Assembly: GCA_963720375.1 (NCBI GenBank)
Contig: CAVRFM010000012.1
Span: 1-64,000 of the forward strand
Direction of reading: 5' to 3'
Length of the DNA stretch: 64,000 bases
From: JAPLHP01 sp963720375
GTDB lineage: Bacteria > Chloroflexota > Dehalococcoidia > UBA2247 > RBG-13-53-26
A model generated the notes under the pieces. That model was not told the origin of the DNA. It saw only the letters and a list, made by a program, of their open reading frames with translations, and made no database searches. This document shows, one piece after another, positions 16,670-25,039 of the stretch. Made by a program: the position numbers and the translations under genes. Each line of letters starts with the position of its first letter. The stretch's first letter is position 1.

Positions 16670-17356
16670 GAACTCCCCGTTACTCTCTACTACACCGGTG
16701 AGGACGGACATGCCGAGAGGGCCAGACCTGGATCGGTGCCGAGGTGCCTGATCGGGGCGCTTTCCGGTGTCAGACAAGGGAGAGCCATCTCTTTTGCTGC
16801 GGATTCCATCGGCTGCCTCGGAGGGAAAAGGTACGCCGGCTTTGCCCAGGAAGTCATGCCCAACTTCGAATACTTCCTCTCCTGCGGTCTTCCCGGCAAA
16901 CTCAAAGGGGAACGGTACAAGAAATCTCCGGAGCTGGTGAAGCAGGCAATGAAGTATGCGCCGGACTTTACAGCACCAGCCCGTTTCGTGGTCTTCAAGA
17001 GATGGGACATGCTTGAGGAATCAGACAATCCGGAGGTTGTGGTATTCTTTGCCCGGCCTGATGTTCTCTCGGGTCTTTTCACACTGGCGAATTTCGACGA
17101 AGCTGAGCCGAATGGGGTGTTCGCACCGTTTGGCGCCGGCTGTTCCTCTGTCATCCAGTACCCATATATCGAAGGAAGGTCTGCGCGTCCCAGGGCAGTC
17201 ATCGGGCTGTTCGACGTATCAGCACGGCCATTTGTGCCCGGGGATGTCCTTACATTCTCGGTGCCCATGAGCAAGTTCAGCGGAATGATTCAGAATGTGG
17301 AGGAAAGTTTCCTCATCACGGATTCATGGCGCAAGGTACAGGAGAGAATTCAATAG
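16670..17356 (+). pseudogene. DUF169 family protein, N-terminally truncated copy
   Basis: In frame from ELPVTLYYTGEDGHAERARPG to the stop, matching residues 21-248 of the copy at 15018 with a few substitutions (for example SVPGD to FVPGD). An in-frame TAA at 16646 and the absence of ATG, GTG or TTG before 16736 leave GTG 16736 (206 aa) as the first possible start, with no Shine-Dalgarno. The downstream frame is intact, so loss may be recent or a short form may be made. Confidence 0.7.
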
Positions 17357-17364
17357 ACTCTGCT

Positions 17365-18117
17365 TCAACTGCGCGGTGAGAATGCAAAGAGCGCTCCCTG
17401 TAGAATCGGGGTAACGTATGCGCCTTGCGGCATGGTCATGTATGTACCGCGTACTCCCCCTACCTGACGGCGATGTTGCCTGGCGTGTTCTTCTGACCAG
17501 AAGAAGACAGACTTCCGTCAGAATCCGTCAATAATGCTTGGAGCACCCGGCTGGACCACCACAAGTGGCGCGAAGAACATTGGCCTGGCATCCGTCTCCA
17601 CTACCCGATATTGCAACTCACTGTCTATTTCGATATGCAGTGGTTGATGACAGTGCGCACATTCGGTGGTGATAAGCCCCGACACATGCTCTCCGCGTAA
17701 TCGCCCTTGCACGAAGGGCACCGCTACCGCGTCAACGGCTCAGGCAGCGTATATCTGTTCACCGGTACTGAGCGCCACATGATGTGGAGTCTTGTCAACG
17801 GTCACGGGATATGCCCAAGTCACCGCCCCCTGTTCATTCCGGAACAGGAAAGTCATATGCTTCTCCAGGTCGTCCAGAATGGCTTTCACTTGAGCAACAG
17901 GCAAGTTCAAATTCTGCGCTATGAACTCCGGCGACAACGGCTTCCCCACACGGGGAAGCTCTCTAACCACGAAGTTCCGAATCAGATGGTGTTCTGCCGA
18001 CATAAAACCGAGGCCAGCATCCAGATGCCGCGCATTTCTGGATACTTGCATCTGCCAGAGCGGACGAGGGACCGGCAACACACAGCGCAAAAGCCCCAAC
18101 AACAGGTTGTTGTTCAT
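17365..18117 (-). CDS. MerB-like protein with two in-frame TGA codons, probable selenoprotein, copy 2
   Basis: A 250-codon frame with TGA at codons 126 (17740-17742) and 200 (17518-17520), the same columns as copy 1. Amino-acid changes from copy 1 include N/D in LDDLEKH, T/K in TVDKTPH, V/I in SGLI and P/S, H/R in the last five residues. The segment after the second TGA stays in frame over 50 codons to the stop at 17365, 8 bp from the truncated DUF169 copy. AAGGAG precedes ATG by about 9 nt. Conservation of both TGAs after divergence argues that both are decoded. Confidence 0.78.
17485..17508 (-). promoter_or_regulatory. Candidate SECIS, copy 2, TGA codon 200
   Basis: Identical in sequence to the hairpin at 15893-15916: 7-bp TTCTTCT/AGAAGAA stem, GGTC loop at nt 20-23 after the TGA. 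Confidence 0.68.
17703..17719 (-). promoter_or_regulatory. Candidate SECIS, copy 2, TGA codon 126
   Basis: Identical to 16111-16127: GCCCTT-CGTGC-AAGGGC hairpin at nt 21-37 after the TGA. Confidence 0.63.
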
Positions 18118-18377
18118 CGTATATCTCCTTAAGTCAAGTTGATTGCTGACATATCCGCGATCATTGTACCACCTCCGGGGTCGGGTCTATTGCTGTAGAG
18201 CACCGAGACCGCCAGATGACTATGACTTGCATCACTAATGCCAATGGTATGCAACTCTACTGCCGGTTTGGGCGCTATCCTTCCAAGCGGCCTAGTGGGA
18301 ATCGCCTGAGGTCTCTCTGAGAGCGTAGCGACTAAGGACTGTCTCCCAGGAGTTCACATGTACGTAATATCCGGAAG

Positions 18378-18407
18378 TTGACAATATTATAATCTTTATG
18401 ATATTAT
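18378..18407 (+). promoter_or_regulatory. Sigma70-type promoter
   Basis: TTGACA at 18378-18383 and TATTAT at 18402-18407 with 18-bp spacing in an AT-rich patch. It would give a leader of about 85 nt before the small membrane protein gene. The rest of 18240-18500 shows no gene. Confidence 0.65.
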
Positions 18408-18500
18408 CCAAGACGATTTGTTAGCTCTATTTTCGCCGTTAGTGCGGGCGACTGGTGCCCGGGCAGCAAGAGCAGGACTACTTAGGGAAGGAGAAAGCCG

Positions 18501-18698
18501 ATGACGAAAAAGCACAAGACAATAGGGCTGGTGTACACGGCAAGAGGTCAAGACATCTTGATTTGGTTCATAAAGACAGTTTTTCTCTCCTTGATAACTC
18601 TTGGGTTCTACTTGCCCGTCGCGGCAAATAACCTTGTGAAATATCTATGCGAGCATACAGAGATACGCATAGGCGAATCGGAGGCTTCAGGAACGTAG
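18501..18698 (+). CDS. Small DUF898-like membrane protein
   Basis: 65 aa. VYTARGQDILIWFIKTVFLSLITLGFYLPVAANNLVKYLCEHTEI contains one to two membrane segments and the Gly-Phe-Tyr/NNLxKY pattern of the first unit of DUF898 (YjgN-like) proteins, which are normally much longer. It is a single-unit version. AAGGAG lies 8 nt before ATG; a good promoter and a terminator bracket it as a monocistronic unit. Confidence 0.7.
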   Translation: MTKKHKTIGLVYTARGQDILIWFIKTVFLSLITLGFYLPVAANNLVKYLCEHTEIRIGESEASGT

Positions 18699-18742
18699 GA
18701 TTAACCCGGTAGAAACAGCAGGGAGCCAGCTACAAACCTTCG

Positions 18743-18775
18743 GAGGGTGGGCAGAGATGTCCACCCTTCTTGTTT
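18743..18775 (+). terminator. Intrinsic terminator
   Basis: AGGGTGG and CCACCCT pair around a 10-nt loop (GCAGAGATGT), followed by TCTTGTTTG. It ends the small membrane protein unit. Confidence 0.75.
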
Positions 18776-19037
18776 GCTCGGACGAGGCCAAAGACCGGAG
18801 GGCGATGTGTTTGGGAAGCCTCTGCTGTGCGGGCTATGAAGTGCTGCCGAAATCTTGAACAGAAACTATCACAGACCACATGCAGCTCTGGGCGGCCAGA
18901 CACCATATGGAAGGCTCAGGGAGAAGGACAGGCTCACTGTGTAAACGATCTACTGCAGTCCCACATCTCTTGACAAACCCAGAAACCGTACATTAACATG
19001 TTCAAAGCCGGTCTTGGCATCTTTGCAAGGAGGGCCA
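18776..19037. other. Intergenic spacer, no supported gene
   Basis: No recognisable coding pattern. Short frames lack ribosome binding sites. Confidence 0.4.
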
Positions 19038-19145
19038 ATGTGTTTCTTGGGTTGCGCTGTTTTTGGTATCCTCGTAATGGTAGGGATCATAGGCGGAGCT
19101 GGCGTCTTTGCAGCTATCCTTGGCTCTGTATGTATGATTCGTTAG
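19038..19145 (+). CDS. Possible 35-aa membrane microprotein
   Basis: ATG at 19038 follows AGGAGGG by about 5 nt. The frame encodes MCFLGCAVFGILVMVGIIGG, then AGVFAAILGSVCMIR and TAG, a single Gly/Val/Ile-rich transmembrane helix. No homolog is recognised. The strong Shine-Dalgarno and purely hydrophobic composition are the only evidence. Confidence 0.4.
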   Translation: MCFLGCAVFGILVMVGIIGGAGVFAAILGSVCMIR

Positions 19146-19394
19146 CTCTAGCATGGCAAAGGCGCAGTAAAACCTCCCAATCTGACTGAAGACAGCCTGA
19201 GATTCTACAAGTTGCCGCTGGGGTGAGTTCCAGAGCAGGGCCACTCAGTCCGGAGTTTCACATCTGTCCAGCACGAGGCCTTCCCATGTACCAACTTACG
19301 ACTATTCTCTGCACCGATATAAAGGAAGCCTTTGCTTCGCTCAACCGCTTCGGTATAATACTACTCTCAAGAGAATTTGAATGGAGGGGAGACC

Positions 19395-19694
19395 ATGATA
19401 AGAGTATCGGTAATGTACCCAAACGAGAAGGGCAAGAGGTTTGATCTTGACTACTTTGCCCACAAGCATATGGCTCTAGTACACAAGAAGCTAGACTCAG
19501 CCAAGCTGGTGCGATCTGAAGTGGACAAAGCCGCTGATCCGAATGCACCATTCATCGCAGTTGGGCATTTGTACTTCAAGTCGATGGAAGACTTCCAGAA
19601 TGGCTTCTTTGTCCATGCTGGTGACTTCGCTGCAGACATGGTGAATTACACGGACATAACACCGCAGATGCAGATCAGCGAGATAGTCAAATAG
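19395..19694 (+). CDS. EthD family protein
   Basis: 99 aa ferredoxin-like (dimeric alpha-beta barrel) protein. IRVSVMYPNEKGKRFDLDYFAHKHMALVHKKL is the EthD N-terminal strand and helix with the conserved His; VGHLYFKSMEDFQNGF follows. EthD proteins assist in degradation of ethers or act as small oxygenase or isomerase-like folds; the exact role is unknown. GGAGGGGAG precedes the ATG at 19395, so the upstream in-frame ATG at 19377 is rejected. Confidence 0.82.
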   Translation: MIRVSVMYPNEKGKRFDLDYFAHKHMALVHKKLDSAKLVRSEVDKAADPNAPFIAVGHLYFKSMEDFQNGFFVHAGDFAADMVNYTDITPQMQISEIVK

Positions 19695-19873
19695 AACGTG
19701 CCAACTGACCCGATTGGCCTCTCAGGTCTCAAGGGTATCCGGATTTTCTGCTCCCGGTTTTGACGCCAGCCTTCCAGCGCATCCTGGGAGACTTGATGAT
19801 GTTGTGTAGTCCGGTAGGCGAGCATTGTCTCTGACTGAGGTCTGAGAACAGCCTGAAGTTGTACAAGGCACTG

Positions 19874-20311
19874 TCAGTCTATACTACGGAGATGGCTCTC
19901 TTGCTCAAGATGTGAGCCATAAGGGTATGGCTGCAGTTCCCGGAGAATTTCAATGGCTCTATCGTATAGTTTGTCACAGATTACATTGGCCATTTCAAGC
20001 TCTTTCTTTGAGAGACATGAGGTTATGTTTCTAGTCACTGTCTTATCTATTTGACGCTTGTAGGTTTCCTTACCCTTCTTGGTCAAGGATACCAGCACCT
20101 GGTTCTTTCTCTTGGGGTTCTTTGTCCTTTTGACGAGACCTTCGGCTTCCATCCGTTTCAGCCAGCCGGAAACACTATGAGGTTCTTTATGAAGCAGTCG
20201 TGCCAACTGGGCAGGTGTTAGCGGCTTTCCTGCAGCCTTGATGAAGTACAGAACTCCTGCTTGAGTAAATAAAATGCCGGCCCGGGCCAGCTCCACCTCT
20301 CTGGCCCTCAC
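19874..20311 (-). CDS. MarR family transcriptional regulator
   Basis: A winged-helix regulator of about 145 aa as called from GTG 20311. AGVLYFIKAAGKPLTPAQLARLLHKEPHSVSGWLKRMEAEGLVKRTKNPKRKNQVLVSLTKKG is a complete MarR HTH plus wing, followed by a C-terminal dimerisation helix. The frame stays open and protein-like for about 30 codons upstream (ESNENEKAWERILRTNAALV) until a stop at about 20408. An ATG at 20393 (MEQ) would reach it with one base removed, so the true N-terminus may be longer and frameshifted. Confidence 0.75.
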   Translation of the reverse strand: MRAREVELARAGILFTQAGVLYFIKAAGKPLTPAQLARLLHKEPHSVSGWLKRMEAEGLVKRTKNPKRKNQVLVSLTKKGKETYKRQIDKTVTRNITSCLSKKELEMANVICDKLYDRAIEILRELQPYPYGSHLEQESHLRSID

Positions 20312-20668
20312 CAGAGCTGCATTAGTTCTGAGTATCCGTTCCCACGCCTTCTCGTTCTCGTTGGACTCTATGGTATCCTTCGTCCTATTGCTCCATGTAA
20401 TTCTTGTCTAATTGAAATTGCCCTAGAGAATACTATCGTACACAGCATGTTGTCAAAAATAGAGGGCAGCCTGAAATCCTACGAGGCGTTGCCGGGGTAA
20501 GACTGTGATACAAAAAGGGAAGAAAGCCCGGCTGCAAGGACGGGCTGGTGCGTCTTACAAAGGGATAGGACTCTCTGAACCTGAAGTACATTGGAGATTA
20601 TCTCGAAGCCGGATGGCTAGGTATCAACGTTAGGCCTGCAATCCTGGGGGAAACACTCTTGAGAGCAG
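20312..20668. other. Intergenic region with interspersed repeat
   Basis: Contains the 5' extension of the MarR frame and, at 20464-20497, a copy of the short repeat CAGCCTGAAATCCTACGAGG also found near 19193 and 19849. An AGCCCG/CGGGCT hairpin lies near 20527. No gene seen. Confidence 0.4.
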
Positions 20669-21037
20669 TCAGTTCAAGATTGGCTTCACTGCCTCGGGTT
20701 TCCATACCTGCTGCTGAGTCGCATCAACATAGTAGTCCACCTCATTATGGCAAGCCTCGCAACAGGTTCGTACCATGCCCGTGAAGGTTCTATTCATGGT
20801 GCCTAATAGCAGACCCTGTTCGGTATCCCGGCAGCGCGGGCAAGGCACTACCATGTGCAGTGCATTTGTCCCGCAAGCAAACCAAAGCATCCCCGCTTTC
20901 CGAACAGGCCAGTCGGCCTTCTGCTCATGGTCTTGACCATGAGCACTGCGGGAGTCATCCGGAGACGTGGCTAGCTGATGAGGACAAGTGTCCTTTGGTA
21001 AAGATGGCCGAACGGCGGTTTCATTCTTCATTGACAT
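20669..21037 (-). CDS. Small zinc-ribbon-like protein
   Basis: 122 aa. CPRC at about residues 67-70 and CCEAC near 92-96 form a four-Cys zinc-ribbon pattern; the N-terminal 50 residues are polar and disordered (PDDSRSAHGQDHEQKADWP). I take ATG 21037 (MSMKNE) because GGAGG is 7 nt upstream. Function unknown. Confidence 0.55.
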   Translation of the reverse strand: MSMKNETAVRPSLPKDTCPHQLATSPDDSRSAHGQDHEQKADWPVRKAGMLWFACGTNALHMVVPCPRCRDTEQGLLLGTMNRTFTGMVRTCCEACHNEVDYYVDATQQQVWKPEAVKPILN

Positions 21038-21190
21038 CCGAGAACCTCCATGCAAGATAGCACATTGTTGCCTTGGCTATAGATTGCTATCTCTGCGGAG
21101 TCAGTCTACCAGACAAGGCCAACATTGATATCTCTAAACACCTCTTCGATCTCACATAATTCTCTCCTGGGGGTTGTGGAAGGATTGCTA

Positions 21191-21234
21191 GAAACGAAGA
21201 AGGGTGGACATCGATGTCCACCCTTCTTCGTTTC
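21191..21234. terminator. Perfect 22-bp-stem bidirectional terminator
   Basis: GAAACGAAGAAGGGTGGACA plus TC is followed directly by its exact reverse complement, a 44-nt perfect palindrome. It overlaps the end of the minus-strand zinc-ribbon gene at 21233. Confidence 0.85.
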
Positions 21235-21442
21235 AATGCCTTTGTTTTGACGACCTAAGCTCTCCTCTTGCCTCAGCCCATTTGTCAACTGCAGCCACGG
21301 AGTCTGCATCTGAGCCGGGAGCATGTTCTCCCAGAAACCTTAAGTAGCCGCAGAGAATACAGTCTGCATACCACTGGCCAAGGTATCTCGCTACCTGAAA
21401 CGGTCCTCCGCATTTAGGGCACTTCCCTGACCTCAGATTCAT
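21233..21442 (-). CDS. Small zinc-ribbon protein, paralog A
   Basis: 69 aa. CPKCGGPFQVARYLGQWYADCILCGYLRFLGEH is a compact two-knuckle zinc ribbon (CxxC-x17-CxxC). It is paralogous to 42333-42551, which shares CPKCGG, YLGxWYADCIxCGYxRFLxEH. Both copies end at a GGGTGGACA hairpin. Probably nucleic-acid or protein binding; function unknown. Confidence 0.75.
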   Translation of the reverse strand: MNLRSGKCPKCGGPFQVARYLGQWYADCILCGYLRFLGEHAPGSDADSVAAVDKWAEARGELRSSKQRH

Positions 21443-21467
21443 TGCAGTACCTCATGTTCACCCGGGA

Positions 21468-21701
21468 CTAAGATAGGTCTCTCTTAATTTGATCGAACTC
21501 TTCCTTATTGATCTCTCCCCTGGCGTAGCGTTCCCTGGCTATAGCCAGAGCGTTATCCTCCCTATGGTGGTGCCTTGTCAGTGTCACAATACCCCAGATA
21601 GCCAGGCCGATAATCACTACCAGAAGAACCAGGCCAATAATTGCTCCTGCATACCACCCACCAAAGCTACCTATGCCCTCATGCCAGTGGTGCCACATCA
21701 T
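21468..21701 (-). CDS. SHOCT-domain membrane protein
   Basis: 77 aa. His/Trp-rich N-terminus (MMWHHWHEGIGSFGG), one transmembrane helix (AGAIIGLVLLVVIIGLAIWGIV) and a C-terminal SHOCT motif (ALAIARERYARGEINKEEFDQIKRDL). I choose ATG 21701, with AAAGGAG 10 nt upstream, over the 34-codon-longer frame. SHOCT motifs act in oligomerisation. Confidence 0.82.
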   Translation of the reverse strand: MMWHHWHEGIGSFGGWYAGAIIGLVLLVVIIGLAIWGIVTLTRHHHREDNALAIARERYARGEINKEEFDQIKRDLS

Positions 21702-21939
21702 ATCTACGCAGACTCCTTTCCACGTACACCAGCTATATCTTAGCAGGGGTATGGTAAAGGCAGGGTAAAACCATGCATGTCGGTGAAAAATGTGCGATAT
21801 CATAGCACCAACCTCAGCTTGGATACAAAGAGCGGCTTAGCTGGAGGACTATGAGGGGAGTGGGGTTTGGGGATTGGTGAGAGTTTGATATACTGAGTCC
21901 TTGCCTGGGAACACCAAACAAGAAGAACGAGATCCAACG

Positions 21940-22752
21940 ATGCTACAGGTCAATCATTTCGGGAAAGTCACGCAAATCAAGATGGGGCATGAGGTCCAAG
22001 GCAAGGTTCTTTACTGGACTGCGGCTTACCTTGTCGATGGGCTGCTCATTGACACCGGTTGTTCATATACCGCTGAGGAACTGGCCCAATTCCTTGAAGG
22101 CCAGTACCTGAAGCTTGCCGTAAACACACATTACCACGAAGACCATATTGGTGCTGACCACCTTCTAATGGAGAAGTTTGGCATCAGAGTACTTGCGTCG
22201 CAGGAATCCATACCTTTCATTGAACAGCGTCCGAGGTTACTGCCATATCAGGAGTCAGTCTGGGGTTATCCGATGCCAGCCAAGGTTGATTGCCTGCCCG
22301 ATAGAATAGAAACGGACCATTTCTCTTTTGACGTAGTAGAGACGCCCGGGCATTGCATAGGACATGTAGCATTCTCACAACCGGCAGAAGGTTGGTGCTT
22401 TTCCGGGGATCTGTTCGTTTCAAGAAAGCCAAAGGTTTTCCGGTCCGAGGAGGATATAGCGGCTATCGCCAGATCCATGAAGAAGCTTGTCGATCTTAGA
22501 AGTGATGGGCTTGTGCTGTTTACCGCCTCCGGAAACATGTTCCAGGATGGTCGTGAGGCTCTCCAATCATGCATCGACTACCTTCGTGAGCTATGGCAAG
22601 AAGCCAGACAACTTGAGAAACAAGGACTCTCCACAGCAGCCACAAGAGACCGACTCTTCGGCAGAGAAAGTGTCCTTGCCGGCCTGACAGACGGAGACAT
22701 GTCATCCGAAAACATGATCCGAGCTCTTTTGCGTGCAGAGACTCTGGACTGA
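21940..22752 (+). CDS. MBL-fold metallo-hydrolase
   Basis: 270 aa. The metal site THYHEDH gives H64, H66, D68 and H69; further ligands lie in ETPGHCIGH (near residue 143) and FSGDLF (near 160). The domain is followed by an alpha-helical C-terminal region rich in Glu/Leu that resembles substrate-covering helices of lactonase or glyoxalase II-like enzymes. I prefer ATG 21940 over the upstream TTG at 21901. Substrate unknown. Confidence 0.85.
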   Translation: MLQVNHFGKVTQIKMGHEVQGKVLYWTAAYLVDGLLIDTGCSYTAEELAQFLEGQYLKLAVNTHYHEDHIGADHLLMEKFGIRVLASQESIPFIEQRPRLLPYQESVWGYPMPAKVDCLPDRIETDHFSFDVVETPGHCIGHVAFSQPAEGWCFSGDLFVSRKPKVFRSEEDIAAIARSMKKLVDLRSDGLVLFTASGNMFQDGREALQSCIDYLRELWQEARQLEKQGLSTAATRDRLFGRESVLAGLTDGDMSSENMIRALLRAETLD

Positions 22753-22855
22753 TACGCGCCCGGTCTTTGCAGATTAAGAGCCATGGAACCAGCCGGGAGT
22801 AATAGATGGGGATCAGTGTGCCGGGCCCAATCCGGGGACTGGAATTCTAGACCTG

Positions 22856-23584
22856 CTATGCTTCCGGCTCATCCTTTTTGGGTTCCGGCGTGTCTTTCTT
22901 GGCGGTCGGCCTTCTCAAGATGCGCGTCTTCACGAAGGCGAAGATCTCGTGCCGTTCTGTTCTCCAGAGGTGAATGAAAGCGGGCAGCAGCGACACAATG
23001 AGAATGCCAAAGACAATGACCAGGAAATACTTATCGAGCTTATCAGGAGGAATGGCCTTGCCCAGCAAATAGCCCGCCAACGTCGCCCCGACTGCCCAGC
23101 AAAGGCCGCCAACTAGGTTGAAGAACATGAAGCGGCGCCATTCCATTTTCACCGCGCCGGCCACGATGGGCACGAAGGTGCGGATGAAGGGCATAAACCG
23201 GGCGAGAGTGATGGTCTTGCCGCCGTGTTTGTCATAGAATGCCTTGGCCGCCTGCAGATTCTTGGGCCGGAAGAGCAGCGACTGCGGGCGTTTGAAGAGC
23301 GGCGGCCCTGCCTTTCTGCCAAACCAGTAGCCCACGTTGTCGCCCAGCACTGCCGCCACAAAGAGCAGCGGCATCAGCACCCACAGACTGAGCTTTAGTT
23401 CTCCCCCGCCCTCCAACGCCACTCCTTTGTAGGCTAATAGTCCGGCAGTGAGCAACAGGGTGTCACCCGGGAAGAAGAACCCGAAGAATAGGCCGGATTC
23501 CGCGAAGATGATGGCAAAAAGGATGACATAGACAACGGTAGTCCCGTAATCTGCAATCAGTTTACTCAAATCAATGAAGTTCAT
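22856..23584 (-). CDS. DedA family (VTT/SNARE-associated) membrane protein
   Basis: 242 aa. The FFFPGDTLLLTAG motif near residue 38, the amphipathic reentrant region GDNVGYWFGRKAGPPLF near 82-100 and KTITLARFMPFIRTFVPIVAGAVKMEWRRFMFFNLVGG near 120-155 are diagnostic of the DedA family of putative undecaprenyl-phosphate/lipid flippases. Four to five membrane segments; a charged tail (KKDTPEPKKDEPEA). ATG 23584 is preferred. Confidence 0.9.
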   Translation of the reverse strand: MNFIDLSKLIADYGTTVVYVILFAIIFAESGLFFGFFFPGDTLLLTAGLLAYKGVALEGGGELKLSLWVLMPLLFVAAVLGDNVGYWFGRKAGPPLFKRPQSLLFRPKNLQAAKAFYDKHGGKTITLARFMPFIRTFVPIVAGAVKMEWRRFMFFNLVGGLCWAVGATLAGYLLGKAIPPDKLDKYFLVIVFGILIVSLLPAFIHLWRTERHEIFAFVKTRILRRPTAKKDTPEPKKDEPEA

Positions 23585-23783
23585 GGAGAAATCCTGCCGC
23601 CCCATTATAGCAAAATAATGTGGAGGTAGGGTATTGTTGTCTGTACGTCGTCAGACCCTATGAGAGGAGTAAGGTGAGCTGTGCCCACCCTACGTAACTT
23701 ATGACTAGGTATGATAAAATACAATCGAGTCGTCCTGGCTCAGCACGGCTGAGCTTGGCCAATAGGGATAGAAAGGAGGAGAC

Positions 23784-23975
23784 ATGCCCTTTTTTGGTGG
23801 AATCTTTGGTCTTGTCGTTCTAGTATTAGATATCCTTGCGATCGTGGATTGCATCAAGAGGCCTATGGACACAGGCATGAAGGTTCTGTGGGTCGTCTTG
23901 ATCATCTTGCTGCCATTAATCGGCCTGATTCTGTATTTCCTCTTAGGCAGAGGGAAACAAATTGTCGGGTCGTAG
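23784..23975 (+). CDS. PLDc_N (phospholipase D nuclease N-terminal) membrane protein
   Basis: 63 aa. Two transmembrane helices, FGLVVLVLDILAIVDCIKR and MKVLWVVLIILLPLIGLILYFLLGR, form the PLDc_N domain without a nuclease domain. AAGGAGGAGAC precedes ATG. Likely a small membrane accessory protein. Confidence 0.82.
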   Translation: MPFFGGIFGLVVLVLDILAIVDCIKRPMDTGMKVLWVVLIILLPLIGLILYFLLGRGKQIVGS

Positions 23976-24034
23976 AGTGGGCTAGGTGCACTTCGCGATC
24001 CTGCGGCGCGAACCAGTGGCTGATGGCACAAGTC

Positions 24035-24165
24035 GGCGTAACAATGGAGATTCTTCGCTGCGCTCAGAATGACACAATGGCCAAGCGGAATAACATAGCG
24101 GGCCATATGTCAGAATGACATTTATGCTCTTTGTCACCCTGAGCGAAGGCGAAGGGTCTTTCTCC
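24035..24165. repeat. Dispersed GATTCTTCGCTGCGCTCAG-type repeat remnants
   Basis: GGAGATTCTTCGCTGCGCTC AGAATGACA (24047-24075), a second GTCAGAATGACAT (24108-24122) and the partly inverted TGTCACCCTGAGCGAAGGCG with AAGGGTCT (24134-24162) form an interrupted inverted repeat of a kind common between genes in environmental bacterial genomes. No coding function. Confidence 0.6.
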
Positions 24166-24202
24166 CTACAAGGGGAATGATGCTTATTCCTGCAACTGAG
24201 TG

Positions 24203-25006
24203 CTAGCTCAGCAGGTATCCTCCGTCCACCAGGAGCATGGTGCCGGTGATGTAGTCTGCGGCTGCGCTGGCGAAGAAGAGCACCACCTTGGCAATATCAT
24301 CAGGCTCTCCCGGCCGGCCCAGGGGCATGCGGGTCATGAACTTGTTGAAGAGTTCCTCAACACTCTTCCCCGAGGCTTCCCGCGCTACTCTGGTTTTTTC
24401 TGTGCCCGGGGTCCAGACACTGCCCGGGGCCACCGCATTGACCAGGATCCCGTGAGGGCCCCATTCCAGGGCCAGCGCCTTGGTGAGAGAAAGGACTCCG
24501 CCCTTGGAGGCATTGTAGTGAGATACCTCACCCATGGGATGCACTGCGTCTATCGAGGCTAAGTTGATGATCTTTCCTCCGTGCTTGGCCTTTATCATCT
24601 CACGGGCGGCGGCCTGACAATAGAAGAAGACTCCTTTGAGGTTGATATCGATAGTCCTATTCCATAGTTCCTCGGTCGTATCCACCGCCATGGACATGGG
24701 GTAGATGCCGGCATTGTTGACCAGGATATCAAGACTGCCGAAGGCTTCCACCGTGGCCTGCATCACTTTTGCGGCGTCAGCTATGCTGCGGGTATCAGCC
24801 CGGATAGCCTCGGCTTTGCGGCCTCTGTCTTTAATCCCCTGTGCCGTCTTGGTAGCCGCATCCAGGTCAATATCGGCAATCATCACACCGGCGCCTGCCT
24901 CCGAAAGCCGGTGGGCAATGGCTCTCCCGATGCCCATGCCGGCGCCAGTGACGATAGAGCCCTTCCCGCTCAGGTCGAAAATCTCTGCGATAGTTTTCTT
25001 TGCCAT
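24203..25006 (-). CDS. SDR family oxidoreductase
   Basis: 267 aa classical short-chain dehydrogenase. Nucleotide-binding TGAGMGIG (residues 20-27) with D45 in ADIDLD pointing to NAD rather than NADP, NNAG at 97-100, catalytic S151, Y164 and K168 (YNASK). It is an alcohol/3-hydroxy acid dehydrogenase of unknown substrate. AGGAAGGATG lies upstream of ATG. It is isolated, facing a large repeat region. Confidence 0.88.
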   Translation of the reverse strand: MAKKTIAEIFDLSGKGSIVTGAGMGIGRAIAHRLSEAGAGVMIADIDLDAATKTAQGIKDRGRKAEAIRADTRSIADAAKVMQATVEAFGSLDILVNNAGIYPMSMAVDTTEELWNRTIDINLKGVFFYCQAAAREMIKAKHGGKIINLASIDAVHPMGEVSHYNASKGGVLSLTKALALEWGPHGILVNAVAPGSVWTPGTEKTRVAREASGKSVEELFNKFMTRMPLGRPGEPDDIAKVVLFFASAAADYITGTMLLVDGGYLLS

Positions 25007-25039
25007 GTTTCATCCTTCCTTTCTCAAACCATTCATATT

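Larger units (their letters stand above)
16670..18239. repeat. Tandem duplication, unit 2
   Basis: Second copy of 15078-16646. It starts inside the DUF169 coding sequence, so that gene lost its first 20 codons and its ribosome binding site, while the MerB-like gene is complete. Confidence 0.92.

Noticed and set aside
23641..23700. Hairpin GGTGAGCTGTGCCCACC as terminator
   Set aside because: Short imperfect stem without T-run, and no gene end nearby on that strand.
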